Below the pieces are notes generated by a model, which saw only the letters and a program-made list of their open reading frames with translations, made no database searches and was not told where the DNA came from. From positions 496,001-560,000 of the forward strand of contig NZ_CP116805.1 of the NCBI RefSeq assembly GCF_028463845.1: DNA of 64,000 nucleotides, written 5' to 3'. The DNA is from Gimibacter soli. Lineage in GTDB: Bacteria > Pseudomonadota > Alphaproteobacteria > Sphingomonadales > Kordiimonadaceae. Both the position numbers and the translations under genes were made by a program. Positions 23,834-32,305 of this stretch are shown here, piece by piece. The first letter of the stretch is position 1. Every line of letters starts with the position of its first letter.

Positions 23834-26401
23834 ATGTCGCGCTACAATGCCAAGGCAACCGAAGCGAAATGGCAGAAGGTCTGGACAGACCGCGCCAGCT
23901 TCAAGACCGATTCCACCAGCAGCAAGCCCAAATATTATGTGCTTGAGATGTTCCCGTACCCGTCGGGCCGCATCCATATGGGCCATGTGCGGAACTATAC
24001 GCTTGGTGATGTGGTTGCCCGTTTCCGCCGTGCGCGCGGCTTTGAAGTGCTGCATCCGATGGGCTGGGACGCCTTCGGCATGCCGGCTGAAAACGCCGCG
24101 ATGGAACGCAAGGTCCACCCCGCCGACTGGACCTACGACAATATCGCCAACATGCGTGCCCAGCTGAAACAGGTTGGCCTCGCCATCGATTGGGACCGCG
24201 AGATCGCGACCTGCGACCCCGAATATTACGGGCAGGAACAGCGCATCTTCCTCGATTTCCTTGAAGCCGGCCTCGTTTACCGCCGCGAAAGCTGGGTGAA
24301 CTGGGATCCGGTCGATAATACTGTGCTCGCGAACGAGCAGGTGATCGATGGCCGCGGCTGGCGTTCGGGTGCGCTTGTCGAGCGCCGCAAGCTCAGCCAG
24401 TGGTTCCTCAAGATCACCGATTTCGCCGACGAGCTCCTTGACGGCCTCAAGACGCTTGACCGCTGGCCCGATAAAGTCCGCCTGATGCAGGAAAACTGGA
24501 TCGGCCGTTCGGAAGGCCTCGAGTTCACCTTCAAGGTCGATGAAACCGGCGAAGACCTGCCGGTTTACACCACCCGTCCGGACACGCTTTTCGGCGCCAG
24601 CTTCTGCGCGATTTCGGCTGACCATCCGATTGCCGCGAAGCTCGCTGAAGAGAATGCCGAGCTCGCAGCCTTCATCACCGAATGCCGCCAGACCGGCACC
24701 AGCGAAGAAGCGCTCGAGAAAGCGGAAAAGCGTGGCTACAACACCGGGCTTCATGTGATCCATCCGCTGGACAGCAGCTGGAAGCTGCCTGTCTATGTCG
24801 CCAACTTCGTGCTGATGGAATATGGCACCGGCGCCATTTTCGGCTGCCCGTCGGGCGACCAGCGCGACCTCGATTTCGCCCGCAAATACGGCCTGTCGGT
24901 CGTGCCGGTCGTTATGCCGGCGGACGGCGACGCTGCCACCTTCACGGTTGGCGACGAGGCCTACACGGGCCCCGGCGTGATGATCAACAGCTGCTTCATG
25001 GACGGCATGGAAGCTTCGGCTGCCAAGGCGATGATCATCGACAAGGCGGAGGCCGATGGCTGGGGCACGCGCCGCGTGAACTTCCGCCTGCGCGACTGGG
25101 GCGTTTCGCGCCAGCGCTACTGGGGCACGCCGATTCCGGTGATCCACTGCGAAGCCTGCGGCGCCGTGCCGGTGCCGGCGAGCGACCTGCCGGTGAAACT
25201 GCCGGAAGATGTGAGCTTCGACCGGCCGGGCAACCCGCTTGAACATCACCCCACCTGGAAGCATGTGAATTGCCCCTCGTGCGGCAAGCCCGCGCGCCGG
25301 GAAACCGACACGATGGACACGTTCGTGGACAGCAGCTGGTATTTCCTGCGCTTCTGCACGCCCGAACGCCATGACGTGCCGTTCGACAAGGATATCGCCG
25401 ACAGCTGGATGCCGGTGCGCCAGTATATCGGCGGGATCGAGCATGCGATCCTGCACCTTCTGTATGCCCGCTTCTTCACCCGTGCGCTCCACAAGGTTGG
25501 CCGTGTTGGCATCACCGAACCCTTTGAAGGCCTCTTCACGCAGGGAATGGTGAACCACGCCACCTACAAGGACACAACCGGCCAGTGGGTTTTCCCCGAG
25601 CTTGTGCAGTCGCGCGAGGACGGCACCTTCTACCGCACCGACAACGGCCTTGATGTCGTTGAGGGCCGTGTCGAGAAGATGTCGAAATCGAAGAAGAACG
25701 TGGTCGATCCCGACGACATCATCGACCAGTACGGCGCCGATACCGCCCGCTGGTTCATGCTGTCGGACAGCCCGCCGGAGCGCGATCTCCTTTGGACCGA
25801 AGCCGGGATCGAAGGCGCATGGCGCTTCACGCAGCGCCTGCATAGGCTGGTGACCGGGGCGCTGGAGACGATGGCGCCGAAGGGTGCCGCGATGCCGGCG
25901 AGTCTGTCGGAGAGCGCGCTGGCGCTTCGCAAGGCCGCCCATAAAACGATCGACGGCGTGACCGGCGATATCGAGGCCCTGCATTTCAACAAGGCAGTGG
26001 CGCGGCTTTACGAGTTCGCCAATGCGCTTGGCGCCGATACCAAAGGCGAGGGTGCAGCTGAAGCCGTGCGCGAGGCTTGCGAAATCCTCGTGCAGCTGGT
26101 TGGCCCCATGATGCCGCACATTGCCGAGGAACTGTGGTCCAAGCTCGGTCACACGACCCTTTTGGCCGATACGCCGTGGCCGGTTGCCGACAAGGCACTT
26201 GTCGTGGACGATACCGTCACGCTTGCGGTGCAGGTGAACGGCAAAACCCGCGACACGATCGATGTGGCGAAGGATATGCCGAAGGACGAGGTCGAGAAGG
26301 TGGCGTTGGCGAACGACAAGGTCGCCAGGTTCCTTGACGGCGTCACCGTCCGCAAGGTCATCGTCGTGCCGGGCCGTATTGTCAATATCGTTGCGAACTA
26401 G
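23834..26401 (+). CDS. leuS: Leucyl-tRNA synthetase
   Basis: An 855-residue class I aminoacyl-tRNA synthetase that charges tRNA-Leu. The HIGH-type motif [11 protein letters not shown] lies near residue 41. The CP1 editing domain (about 220-400) contains [13 protein letters not shown]. The KMSKS loop [11 protein letters not shown] lies near 613. The anticodon-binding helices and a C-terminal domain with [11 protein letters not shown] complete it. Full length. ATG at 23834 is preferred over a GTG at 23825, as GAGTGA precedes it. It is followed after 13 bases by lptE. Confidence 0.98.
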   Translation: MSRYNAKATEAKWQKVWTDRASFKTDSTSSKPKYYVLEMFPYPSGRIHMGHVRNYTLGDVVARFRRARGFEVLHPMGWDAFGMPAENAAMERKVHPADWTYDNIANMRAQLKQVGLAIDWDREIATCDPEYYGQEQRIFLDFLEAGLVYRRESWVNWDPVDNTVLANEQVIDGRGWRSGALVERRKLSQWFLKITDFADELLDGLKTLDRWPDKVRLMQENWIGRSEGLEFTFKVDETGEDLPVYTTRPDTLFGASFCAISADHPIAAKLAEENAELAAFITECRQTGTSEEALEKAEKRGYNTGLHVIHPLDSSWKLPVYVANFVLMEYGTGAIFGCPSGDQRDLDFARKYGLSVVPVVMPADGDAATFTVGDEAYTGPGVMINSCFMDGMEASAAKAMIIDKAEADGWGTRRVNFRLRDWGVSRQRYWGTPIPVIHCEACGAVPVPASDLPVKLPEDVSFDRPGNPLEHHPTWKHVNCPSCGKPARRETDTMDTFVDSSWYFLRFCTPERHDVPFDKDIADSWMPVRQYIGGIEHAILHLLYARFFTRALHKVGRVGITEPFEGLFTQGMVNHATYKDTTGQWVFPELVQSREDGTFYRTDNGLDVVEGRVEKMSKSKKNVVDPDDIIDQYGADTARWFMLSDSPPERDLLWTEAGIEGAWRFTQRLHRLVTGALETMAPKGAAMPASLSESALALRKAAHKTIDGVTGDIEALHFNKAVARLYEFANALGADTKGEGAAEAVREACEILVQLVGPMMPHIAEELWSKLGHTTLLADTPWPVADKALVVDDTVTLAVQVNGKTRDTIDVAKDMPKDEVEKVALANDKVARFLDGVTVRKVIVVPGRIVNIVAN

Positions 26402-26414
26402 GAGCCTCTGACCC

Positions 26415-26921
26415 ATGCGCCTTGCCCCCGTCTTCGCCCTTGCCGCCGCCCTGCTGACCGCTGCCTGCGGTTTCCAGCCGCTCTATCAAGGTGGTGCTGA
26501 CGGGGCGGTGCGTGGCGGGATCGCGGGTGTCGAGGTCGGCCCGATTGCCGACCGGCTGGGGCAGGAGATGCGCAACCGCCTGATCGAACGGATGGGTTCG
26601 GGCGAGGGCAGCGATTACCGGCTGGATGTGGTGCTGAACACCGAAACCGAAGGCTTCGGTATCCGCTCGGACGCCGCCGCCACGCAGGAACAGATGATCC
26701 TGACGGCCGCCATCCGCCTCACCCCCATCGGCACCGACACACCGGTGATCGAGGATACCCTGCGTGCCCGCACGTCTTACGATCTTGTGCTGTCGGATTA
26801 TGCGACGGTCGCCGAGCGGGAAGATGCCGCCCGCCGCCTCGCCTTTGAACTTGCCGAGCGTATCCACCGCCGCCTTGCCCTCTATTTCAATCAGAAGGAC
26901 AAGGAAAAGACCGGCCAATGA
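26415..26921 (+). CDS. lptE: LPS-assembly lipoprotein LptE
   Basis: A 168-residue outer-membrane lipoprotein that plugs the LptD barrel during lipopolysaccharide insertion. The signal peptide ends in the lipobox LTAAC (Cys17), followed by the family-typical GFQPLY. Later elements are VGPIADRLGQEMRNRLIERM, YRLDVVLNTETEGFGIRSD and YDLVLSDYATVAEREDAARR. The position between leuS and holA is the conserved one. It overlaps holA by ATGA. Confidence 0.92.
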   Translation: MRLAPVFALAAALLTAACGFQPLYQGGADGAVRGGIAGVEVGPIADRLGQEMRNRLIERMGSGEGSDYRLDVVLNTETEGFGIRSDAAATQEQMILTAAIRLTPIGTDTPVIEDTLRARTSYDLVLSDYATVAEREDAARRLAFELAERIHRRLALYFNQKDKEKTGQ

Positions 26922-27940
26922 AGGTTGCACCCCGCGACATCGAAGCCGTTTGCCGGTCGCTGCCGGCCGGGGTTCGGGTCGTGCTGGTGTATGGCCGGGA
27001 CGAGGGCCTCGCGCGTGAACGCGCCACCCGCATCGGCAAGCAGATTGCCCCCGATCTTTCCGATCCTTTCCAGGTTGCCCGCCCCGATAATGCGACGGTG
27101 AAGGCCACGCCGTCGCTTCTCGTTGATGAAATGTCGGCCATCTCGATGCTTGGCGGGCGCCGCCTTGTGCGCCTTGAAGGTGCCGGCAACGACATGACAG
27201 ACGCGGTGAAACTGGTGCTGGCCGACCCGCGCGGTGACGGGCTTCTCCTCATCACGGCGGGGGACCTTGATGGCGGCTCGTCGCTCCGCAAGGCGGTTGA
27301 GGGCGGCAAGGATGCGCTCGCCATCGCCTGCTATGAGGATAATGCCCGCGATCTCTCGGGCCTTGTGCAGGAAGTGCTGTCCGCTGCCGGGCTTCGCGCC
27401 AGCCGCGATGCGATGGCCTATCTGATTGAAAACCTGGGCGGGGACCGTGCCGTTTCGCGCGGGGAGCTCGACAAGCTTGTCCTTTATAAGGGCAATGACA
27501 AAAGCGAGATCACGCTGGATGATGCCCGCGCCTGCGTGGGCGACACGGCGGCCTTCGCACTGCATGAGATTGCCTCTGCTGTGACTGCGGGCGACATGAA
27601 AAAGCTGGAAACGGGGCTGGAGCGCGCCTGGATCGCCGGTGAAAGCCCCATCGCGATCCTCCTGCTGCTCTCTCGCCGCCTGATGCGCCTGCATTATGCG
27701 CGTGCCTTGATGACAGAACAGAATCTGGGCCCCGCCGAAGCGGTGGAACGCCTGCGCCCGCCCGTCATTTTCTTCGAAAAACCGGTCTTCACCGCCGATC
27801 TCGCCCGCTGGACCGCCCGGAAGATCGAACAGGCGCTCGATATCCTCATCGAAGCCGATCTCGAGTGCAAAACCACCGGCAACCCGGCGGAGGTTATCTG
27901 CGCCCGCGCCTGCCTGCGCCTCGCCAAAGCGGCGCGGTAA
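26918..27940 (+). CDS. holA: DNA polymerase III subunit delta
   Basis: A 340-residue clamp-loader subunit that opens the beta sliding clamp. An AAA+-like N-terminal domain (VLVYGRDEGLARERA near residue 24; LVDEMSAISMLGGRRLVRLE near 70) is followed by the helical lid (AMAYLIENLGGDRAVSRGELDKLVLYKG) and a C-terminal collar domain. It is the last gene of the leuS operon. In many alphaproteobacteria parB-parA follow holA; here an AT-rich gap and a DUF1508 gene follow instead. Confidence 0.95.
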   Translation: MKVAPRDIEAVCRSLPAGVRVVLVYGRDEGLARERATRIGKQIAPDLSDPFQVARPDNATVKATPSLLVDEMSAISMLGGRRLVRLEGAGNDMTDAVKLVLADPRGDGLLLITAGDLDGGSSLRKAVEGGKDALAIACYEDNARDLSGLVQEVLSAAGLRASRDAMAYLIENLGGDRAVSRGELDKLVLYKGNDKSEITLDDARACVGDTAAFALHEIASAVTAGDMKKLETGLERAWIAGESPIAILLLLSRRLMRLHYARALMTEQNLGPAEAVERLRPPVIFFEKPVFTADLARWTARKIEQALDILIEADLECKTTGNPAEVICARACLRLAKAAR

Positions 27941-27989
27941 ATCAGGCGGAAAAGCCGATTCGTTACAACGTGTTAGCGCTGGTCACGCC

Positions 27990-27998
27990 TGTGGATAA
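27990..27998 (-). promoter_or_regulatory. DnaA box
   Basis: TGTGGATAA on the plus strand equals TTATCCACA on the minus strand, an exact match to the high-affinity DnaA consensus. It is the only perfect copy I saw in this gap. Confidence 0.65.
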
Positions 27999-28020
27999 CT
28001 TAGCTTCCTCTAAATTACCG

Positions 28021-28035
28021 TTAAGATTCAATTAA
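28021..28035 (+). promoter_or_regulatory. CtrA-type binding site containing a GANTC methylation site
   Basis: TTAA-GATTCAA-TTAA, an exact TTAA-N7-TTAA CtrA box followed by C. The spacer includes GATTC, a recognition site for the cell-cycle methylase CcrM. Found 22 bases after the DnaA box. Regulator binding is inferred. Confidence 0.6.
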
Positions 28036-28107
28036 CTAATTGTCTACCAGCAAAGTGCGGTTGACACTTCAACATTCTGTATAAAAAATCGATGCTGACC
28101 CAAGATG

Positions 28108-28140
28108 TAGTGGCTGCGGTGTACGAGACCGCAGCCACTA
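28108..28140. repeat. Perfect 13-bp inverted repeat upstream of the DUF1508 gene
   Basis: TAGTGGCTGCGGT (28108-28120) and ACCGCAGCCACTA (28128-28140) around a 7-base loop GTACGAG. No T run follows on either strand, so it is more likely a leader hairpin, small-RNA-like structure or protein site than an intrinsic terminator. Confidence 0.6.
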
Positions 28141-28258
28141 TAAACCGCAATATAGGTGTCTGCCCGCGGTCAAAGGCGTTCGACAGGGAAATTCTACCCC
28201 AAACTTCTCAGGGGTCAAGGCAGACACGAGGCGAAGCTGACGAATAAAGGAGGCCAAA

Positions 28259-28450
28259 ATGGCTGACGTCACATACCCGTGTTACAAACAACGAAAAGAT
28301 GCTAGCGGTCAGTGGTATTGGATATACTACGCCAAAAATAAAGAAGAGATCGCGAGGAGTAGTGAAAGCTATCACAATCGTAGCGATTGTACTCATAGCA
28401 TCAATTTGGTCAAAAACTCCAAGGACGACCAAATTTACTATTACGACTAA
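28259..28450 (+). CDS. DUF1508 (YegP-like) single-repeat small protein
   Basis: A 63-residue soluble protein with one DUF1508 repeat: the pattern GQWYWIYYAKNKEEIARSSE...Y...DCTHSINLVK fits the family core (G-W-W, then N, IA-S-E-Y, C, I-VK). DUF1508 proteins usually carry one or two such repeats and have no firm function. It has a very strong Shine-Dalgarno, AAAGGAGG, 7 bases before the ATG. By hand count it is about 41% G+C, against 60-68% in lines of holA, so it may have been acquired or may be under different selection. A terminator-like hairpin follows. Confidence 0.75.
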   Translation: MADVTYPCYKQRKDASGQWYWIYYAKNKEEIARSSESYHNRSDCTHSINLVKNSKDDQIYYYD

Positions 28451-28459
28451 TCATATGGG

Positions 28460-28507
28460 CCGGCTGTGTCTGTGTGTGGTACAGCCGGTCCGCATCTGGG
28501 TTTTTTT
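28460..28507 (+). terminator. Hairpin with distal T run after the DUF1508 gene
   Basis: CCGGCTGT (28460-28467) pairs with ACAGCCGG (28481-28488). Twelve bases later a run of seven T (28501-28507) follows. The distance from stem to T run is longer than ideal, so termination is plausible rather than certain. Confidence 0.55.
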
Positions 28508-28552
28508 CGATCATTCCCACCTTTGGATATATCCAAATTTGACGCGGCAGGC

Positions 28553-29509
28553 TCACCCCTGCCCGTGGAGTTGCCGGTAGGCCGTCGGGCTCATGCCGAA
28601 ACGGCGTTCGAATGCCTGAATGAGCCGTCCGGCGGTGCCGAAGCCTGAATGGGCAGCGACAGCCTTCAGCGGCAGGCCGGGGCCTTCCAACAGGCTACGG
28701 GCGGCGTCAAGCCGCAGGCGCTCGAGATACCGGGCCGGTGTGTCGCCGGTTTCCTTCACGAAATGACGGTGGAAGCTGCGCTCGCTCATGCCGGCGCGGG
28801 CGGCGGCATCGCTCACATTGATCGGACCGGCCAGATTGTCGGCCATCCAGCTGATGATGGCACCGCAGCTGCCGGCGGATTTCACCTGACCCTTCAGAAG
28901 CGTGCTGAACTGGCTCTGGCTGCCCGGCCGGCGGGCGTAAACCACAAGGCCGCGCGCGACCTTCATGGCGAGGTCGCGGCCAAGGTCGGCTTCCACAAGT
29001 GCCAGGCACATATCGATGCCCGCTGTCACCCCGGCAGAGGACCAGAGATCGCTGTCCTGCACATAAAGTGCGTCGGCATCGACACTGACCGCCGGATATA
29101 GCTCCTGCATGCGTCTGGCCCAGCGCCAGTGGGTGGCAAGGCGCTTGCCTTCGGCCACCCCGGCAGCGGCCAGAATGAAGGCGCCGGTGCAAACGGACCC
29201 CAACCGTCGCGCACAGCCAGCCGCCTTTCGCACAAAGGCTTGCAGGCGGGCATCGTTCGCGGCTTCTTCGGCCCCATGCCCCCCTGAAATCAGGACGGTG
29301 TCGGCGTCCTCTGGGTTGATTTCATCCAGCGGTGTGGCCTGCAGGGTGAGCCCGGCGGTCGTGGCAATCTCGCGGCCCTCAAGGCTCGCGAGCAACACCC
29401 GATACTGCGGCTGCGGGGACAGTTCGCTTGCCGAGGCAAAGACCTGCGCCGGGCCGGTGATATCCAGAATCTGGGCGCGGTCGAAGCCGACGATCACAAT
29501 GGTGCGCAT
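28553..29509 (-). CDS. GlxA-type AraC-family transcriptional regulator
   Basis: A 318-residue regulator. Residues 1-~185 form a DJ-1/PfpI-like class I glutamine-amidotransferase fold with the elbow SVCTGAFILAAAGV. The C-terminal ~100 residues are a double helix-turn-helix AraC domain (INVSDAAARAGMSERSFHRHF and PLKAVAAHSGFGTAGRLIQAFERRFGMSPTAYR). It is divergent from a DJ-1/PfpI enzyme gene, with a palindrome between them, and presumably controls it. The effector is unknown. Confidence 0.93.
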   Translation of the reverse strand: MRTIVIVGFDRAQILDITGPAQVFASASELSPQPQYRVLLASLEGREIATTAGLTLQATPLDEINPEDADTVLISGGHGAEEAANDARLQAFVRKAAGCARRLGSVCTGAFILAAAGVAEGKRLATHWRWARRMQELYPAVSVDADALYVQDSDLWSSAGVTAGIDMCLALVEADLGRDLAMKVARGLVVYARRPGSQSQFSTLLKGQVKSAGSCGAIISWMADNLAGPINVSDAAARAGMSERSFHRHFVKETGDTPARYLERLRLDAARSLLEGPGLPLKAVAAHSGFGTAGRLIQAFERRFGMSPTAYRQLHGQG

Positions 29510-29537
29510 GGGCGCCCTCTCCAGTTTGGCAGAAAAT

Positions 29538-29550
29538 ACACATAATGTGT
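29538..29550. promoter_or_regulatory. Palindromic candidate operator between the GlxA-type regulator and the DJ-1 enzyme
   Basis: ACACAT-A-ATGTGT, a perfect 6-bp inverted repeat around one base, lies 28 bases from the regulator start and 73 bases before the enzyme start. Its position suits control of one or both divergent promoters. Confidence 0.5.
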
Positions 29551-29623
29551 CATATCAGACAATCACGATCAAGCCTAGGATAGGGGCACAAAAAACCGAG
29601 ACACGACACGAAGGAGAAAAACC

Positions 29624-30292
29624 ATGACCATCGAAATCGGATTTCTGCTGTTCAACGGCATGACCCAGCTGGATTTTGCCGGACCTTTTGAAGTGCTATC
29701 CCGTGTGCCGGGTGCGCGGGTGCACCTGGTGGCGGACAGCCTTGACCCCATCACGGCAGACACGCACCTGCGGCTGCTACCCACCGTTACCTATGACGAT
29801 TGCCCGGCGCTGAATGTTGTATGCGTGCCCGGCGGGCCGCATGTGGAAAGCGTTTACGAGAATGCGGCTGCCATCGATTTCCTGCGCCGGCAGGCCGCAC
29901 AGGCGGATTATGTGACCTCGGTCTGCACCGGGTCCCTGATCCTTGGCGTTGCCGGGCTTCTGGACGGCTACAAGGCGACCAGTCACTGGACGTCGTTGCC
30001 GCTTCTCGCCCATTTCGGCGCGGTGCCGACCAAGGGCCGGGTGGTGACCGACCGCAACCGCATCACCGGCGGCGGGGTAACGGCGGGGATCGATTTCGGC
30101 CTCACAGTCGCGGCGGCGCTTGTCGGCGAAACGGCAGCCAAGATGATCCAGCTGGGCCTTGAATATGATCCGGCGCCGCCCTTCAACAGCGGCCATCCGG
30201 ACGTGGCGGACAAAGAGATCACCGATGCGGTGCTGGCCGCCATGCAGGACCGGCTCGACACGCGTTTCAAGCGCGCGGCGGAATTCGCCTGA
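29624..30292 (+). CDS. DJ-1/PfpI family protein, isonitrile hydratase-like
   Basis: A 222-residue cytoplasmic enzyme of the DJ-1 superfamily. The layout matches isonitrile hydratase InhA of Pseudomonas putida: Asp17 in QLDFAGP, and the nucleophile Cys101 followed by Thr102 in SVCTGS, at the same numbers I recall for InhA. SHWTSLPLLAHFGA and GGGVTAGIDFGL are further family blocks. InhA hydrates isonitriles to N-substituted formamides; here that is inference from motifs. GAAGGAG precedes the start. It is divergent from a GlxA-type regulator. Confidence 0.85.
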   Translation: MTIEIGFLLFNGMTQLDFAGPFEVLSRVPGARVHLVADSLDPITADTHLRLLPTVTYDDCPALNVVCVPGGPHVESVYENAAAIDFLRRQAAQADYVTSVCTGSLILGVAGLLDGYKATSHWTSLPLLAHFGAVPTKGRVVTDRNRITGGGVTAGIDFGLTVAAALVGETAAKMIQLGLEYDPAPPFNSGHPDVADKEITDAVLAAMQDRLDTRFKRAAEFA

Positions 30293-30319
30293 CCCTCGAC
30301 CTGGCTCACGACAGCCTTT

Positions 30320-30360
30320 AAAAAAGACGAACCGGCTGCAACCTCATGGATTGCAGCCGG
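30320..30360 (-). terminator. Intrinsic terminator for secB (minus strand)
   Basis: Read on the minus strand, CCGGCTGCAA (from 30360) pairs with TTGCAGCCGG (to 30332) around a 9-base loop. It is followed by TTCGTC and a run of six T (30325-30320). This suits the end of the secB transcript. It may also affect the convergent DJ-1 gene. Confidence 0.7.
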
Positions 30361-30409
30361 CCCGCACTTCGGAGCTTTCCGCTCCCGGACTCTGGAGAGG
30401 TTGTTGCTC

Positions 30410-30949
30410 TTAATTCAGGGTTTCCGGGGTCGGTTCTTCTGCGCCTTGCTGTTCCTGGGCCATTTGAGCCCGGTACAGGGCTTCAAAATTGATCGGCTCA
30501 AGCAGCAGCGGCGGGAAGCCACCATCGCGCGACGCATCGGCAATGATGCGACGGGCAAACGGGAACATCAGCATCGGGGCCTGCACCAGGAGGAAGGCGC
30601 GAACCGCTTCCTCGGGCACGTTCCGGAGGCCGAAAAGGCTGCCGTACACAAGCTCGACAGCGAACGCGACCTGGTTCTTGCCGTCTTCGAGCGTGTTGTT
30701 GGCAGTGGCGGAAATCTTCAGTTCCACCTCGTAAACGTCGTCACCCAGCCGGTGCACGCCCACATTCACATTCACATCGATCGCCGGTTTGGCGGCGGTC
30801 ATGTTCTGCAGGCTTGCCGGGGCATTCGGGTTTTCGAAGGACAGGTCCTTCACATATTGGGTGATCACGCCAACCTGCGGCATGTCGGCGCCATCCGGGG
30901 CGGGACCGCTCAGCGGGTTCTGGTCGTTCTCGAAAACATTGTCGGCCAT
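30410..30949 (-). CDS. secB: Protein-export chaperone SecB
   Basis: A 179-residue cytoplasmic export chaperone that keeps preproteins unfolded for SecA. Recognisable core: GVITQYVKDLSFENPNAP, VNVNVGVHRLGDDVYEVELKISA, VAFAVELVYGSLFGL, and FPFARRIIADASRDGGFPPLLLEPINF (quoted as separate family blocks). It has a long polar C-terminal tail. The start at 30949 gives MADNVFEND, the usual kind of N-terminus; its Shine-Dalgarno is weak (GGAAA, about 10 bases upstream). The gene is followed by a clear minus-strand terminator. Confidence 0.95.
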   Translation of the reverse strand: MADNVFENDQNPLSGPAPDGADMPQVGVITQYVKDLSFENPNAPASLQNMTAAKPAIDVNVNVGVHRLGDDVYEVELKISATANNTLEDGKNQVAFAVELVYGSLFGLRNVPEEAVRAFLLVQAPMLMFPFARRIIADASRDGGFPPLLLEPINFEALYRAQMAQEQQGAEEPTPETLN

Positions 30950-31073
30950 GGTAAGTGCGTTTCCTATTTGGGGCGCCGCCGGTTTCGATGGCCACCCGGG
31001 ATCGTTTTCGGGGGACACGGCTAGCACGGTTTGAAGGGGGGAACAACCCGGAATTCCGGGCTTTCCGGCAATT

Positions 31074-31526
31074 TCACAATTTGTCGATAGGGCGTGGCGG
31101 GGTGGTGTCGTCCTTTTCGGAAACCACTTCGCCCTCGATGATAATGACCCGGCCTGATCCACCCCGCGGGCGGACCATCAATCCGGCAGCACCCACCTTG
31201 ATCAGCGCACTGCGCACCGGCGGGATCAGGAGAAGGAAACCGAGGCCGTCTGTCAGGAAACCCGGGATCATCAGGCAGAAACCGGCAACCAGGAGGAAGG
31301 CACCATGCACGAGCGTGGCGCCCACGGGCTGTCCGTCAGCGGCGGCGCGCTGCATGTCCAGCATCAGCCCTATGCCCTGATGGCGCACAAGGCCAAGGCC
31401 GACAACAGCCGTCAGGATGCAAAGGCCAACGGTCGACAAGGCGCCGATTTCGTCGCCCACGTCGATCAATACAGTCAGCTCCGCCACCGGCAGGCCGATC
31501 AGAAGAATGAGGAGAATCCAACCCAT
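31074..31526 (-). CDS. FxsA family membrane protein
   Basis: A 150-residue inner-membrane protein. Four hydrophobic segments lie at about residues 2-20, 26-48, 72-95 and 98-115, with the FxsA-type blocks GLPVAELTVLIDVGDEIGAL and MIPGFLTDGLGFLLLIPPVR. A hydrophilic tail with VRPRGGSGRVIIIEGEVV follows. FxsA of E. coli affects F-plasmid exclusion of phage T7 when overexpressed; its normal role is unclear. The start at 31526 fits the family N-terminus. It is divergent from timA and codirectional with secB 124 bases on, a common alphaproteobacterial layout. Confidence 0.88.
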   Translation of the reverse strand: MGWILLILLIGLPVAELTVLIDVGDEIGALSTVGLCILTAVVGLGLVRHQGIGLMLDMQRAAADGQPVGATLVHGAFLLVAGFCLMIPGFLTDGLGFLLLIPPVRSALIKVGAAGLMVRPRGGSGRVIIIEGEVVSEKDDTTPPRPIDKL

Positions 31527-31633
31527 CGCTTGTTCTTTTCGTTCAACACTCCTATCTATTAGGGGATCATGGGCGCTGCCTTCAATGGTTTGGCGCTTTA
31601 AAAACTCTGCTGGGTCGACCTGGAACACGATAC

Positions 31634-32299
31634 ATGGAAATTTTCGACATCATCATCCTTGCCATGGTGGCCGGATTCATTTTCCTGCGCCTGAGGGGCG
31701 AACTGGGCAACAAGACCGGCAATGAACCCTTGCCGCCGTCGAACCCGCACCCGCGCGCCGCGGGGTCTGACCGCGTGGTCGACCTGCAGGGCCGCCCGGT
31801 TGACGATGCCGATTATGCAGCCCCTGCCGAGGCCGAAGCTGCCGATCCGCGCTTTGCGTCGGCCTTCAATGCCATGCGCCGGCTGGACAGCCATTTCAGC
31901 CCCGCGCAGTTCCTGAACGGTGCGGCGCAGGCTTATCCGATGATCCTCGAGGCCTTCTGGGCCGGTGACCGTGACACGCTTAAAAACTATCTGTCGCCCG
32001 CCGTTTTCGACCAGTTTGACGGGGCGCTGAAAGCGCGCGAGGAAGCGGGCCACAAGCTTGATAACCGTCTTCTTGACGTAACGGCTGCCGATATCGTTGA
32101 AGCGCGCCTTGAGGGCAAGACGGCTGAAATCACCGTCCATTTCTCGGCTGAAATCATTGCAGTCACCCGCGACAAGGACGGCAAGGCCATCGAAGGCAAC
32201 CTGTCGGACAGCGTTGTCGTGAACGACAACTGGACCTTCGCCCGCGACCTGAAATCGCGCGATCCGTCCTGGAGCCTCGTCGCGACCCGCGCCGGCTGA
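31634..32299 (+). CDS. Tim44/TimA family putative adaptor protein
   Basis: A 221-residue protein with an N-terminal membrane anchor (residues 1-20, IFDIIILAMVAGFIFLRLRG), a Pro-rich linker, and a C-terminal Tim44-like domain (about 75-218). That domain contains FLNGAAQAYPMILEAFWAGD, VFDQFDGAL and the terminal DPSWSLVATR. Related to the mitochondrial import motor adaptor Tim44; bacterial TimA proteins are membrane-bound with unclear partners. It starts an operon-like run timA-mltA-smr-xre with 6-base or negative spacing. Confidence 0.88.
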   Translation: MEIFDIIILAMVAGFIFLRLRGELGNKTGNEPLPPSNPHPRAAGSDRVVDLQGRPVDDADYAAPAEAEAADPRFASAFNAMRRLDSHFSPAQFLNGAAQAYPMILEAFWAGDRDTLKNYLSPAVFDQFDGALKAREEAGHKLDNRLLDVTAADIVEARLEGKTAEITVHFSAEIIAVTRDKDGKAIEGNLSDSVVVNDNWTFARDLKSRDPSWSLVATRAG

Positions 32300-32305
32300 C
32301 CTGCC

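Larger units (their letters stand above)
27941..28258. other. AT-rich intergenic region after holA
   Basis: A 318-base non-coding stretch, noticeably more AT-rich than the flanking genes. It contains a perfect DnaA box (27990-27998), a full CtrA-type box with a GANTC site in its spacer (28021-28035), and a 13-bp perfect hairpin (28108-28140). An AT-rich run (TCTGTATAAAAAATC) lies between the last two. A strong AAAGGAGG Shine-Dalgarno at the right end serves the DUF1508 gene. Confidence 0.6.

Noticed and set aside
28061-28085. TTGACA ... TATAAA promoter before the DUF1508 gene
   Set aside because: The spacer is only 13 bases, too short for a sigma-70-type promoter. It may still mark an AT-rich site, but I do not call it.
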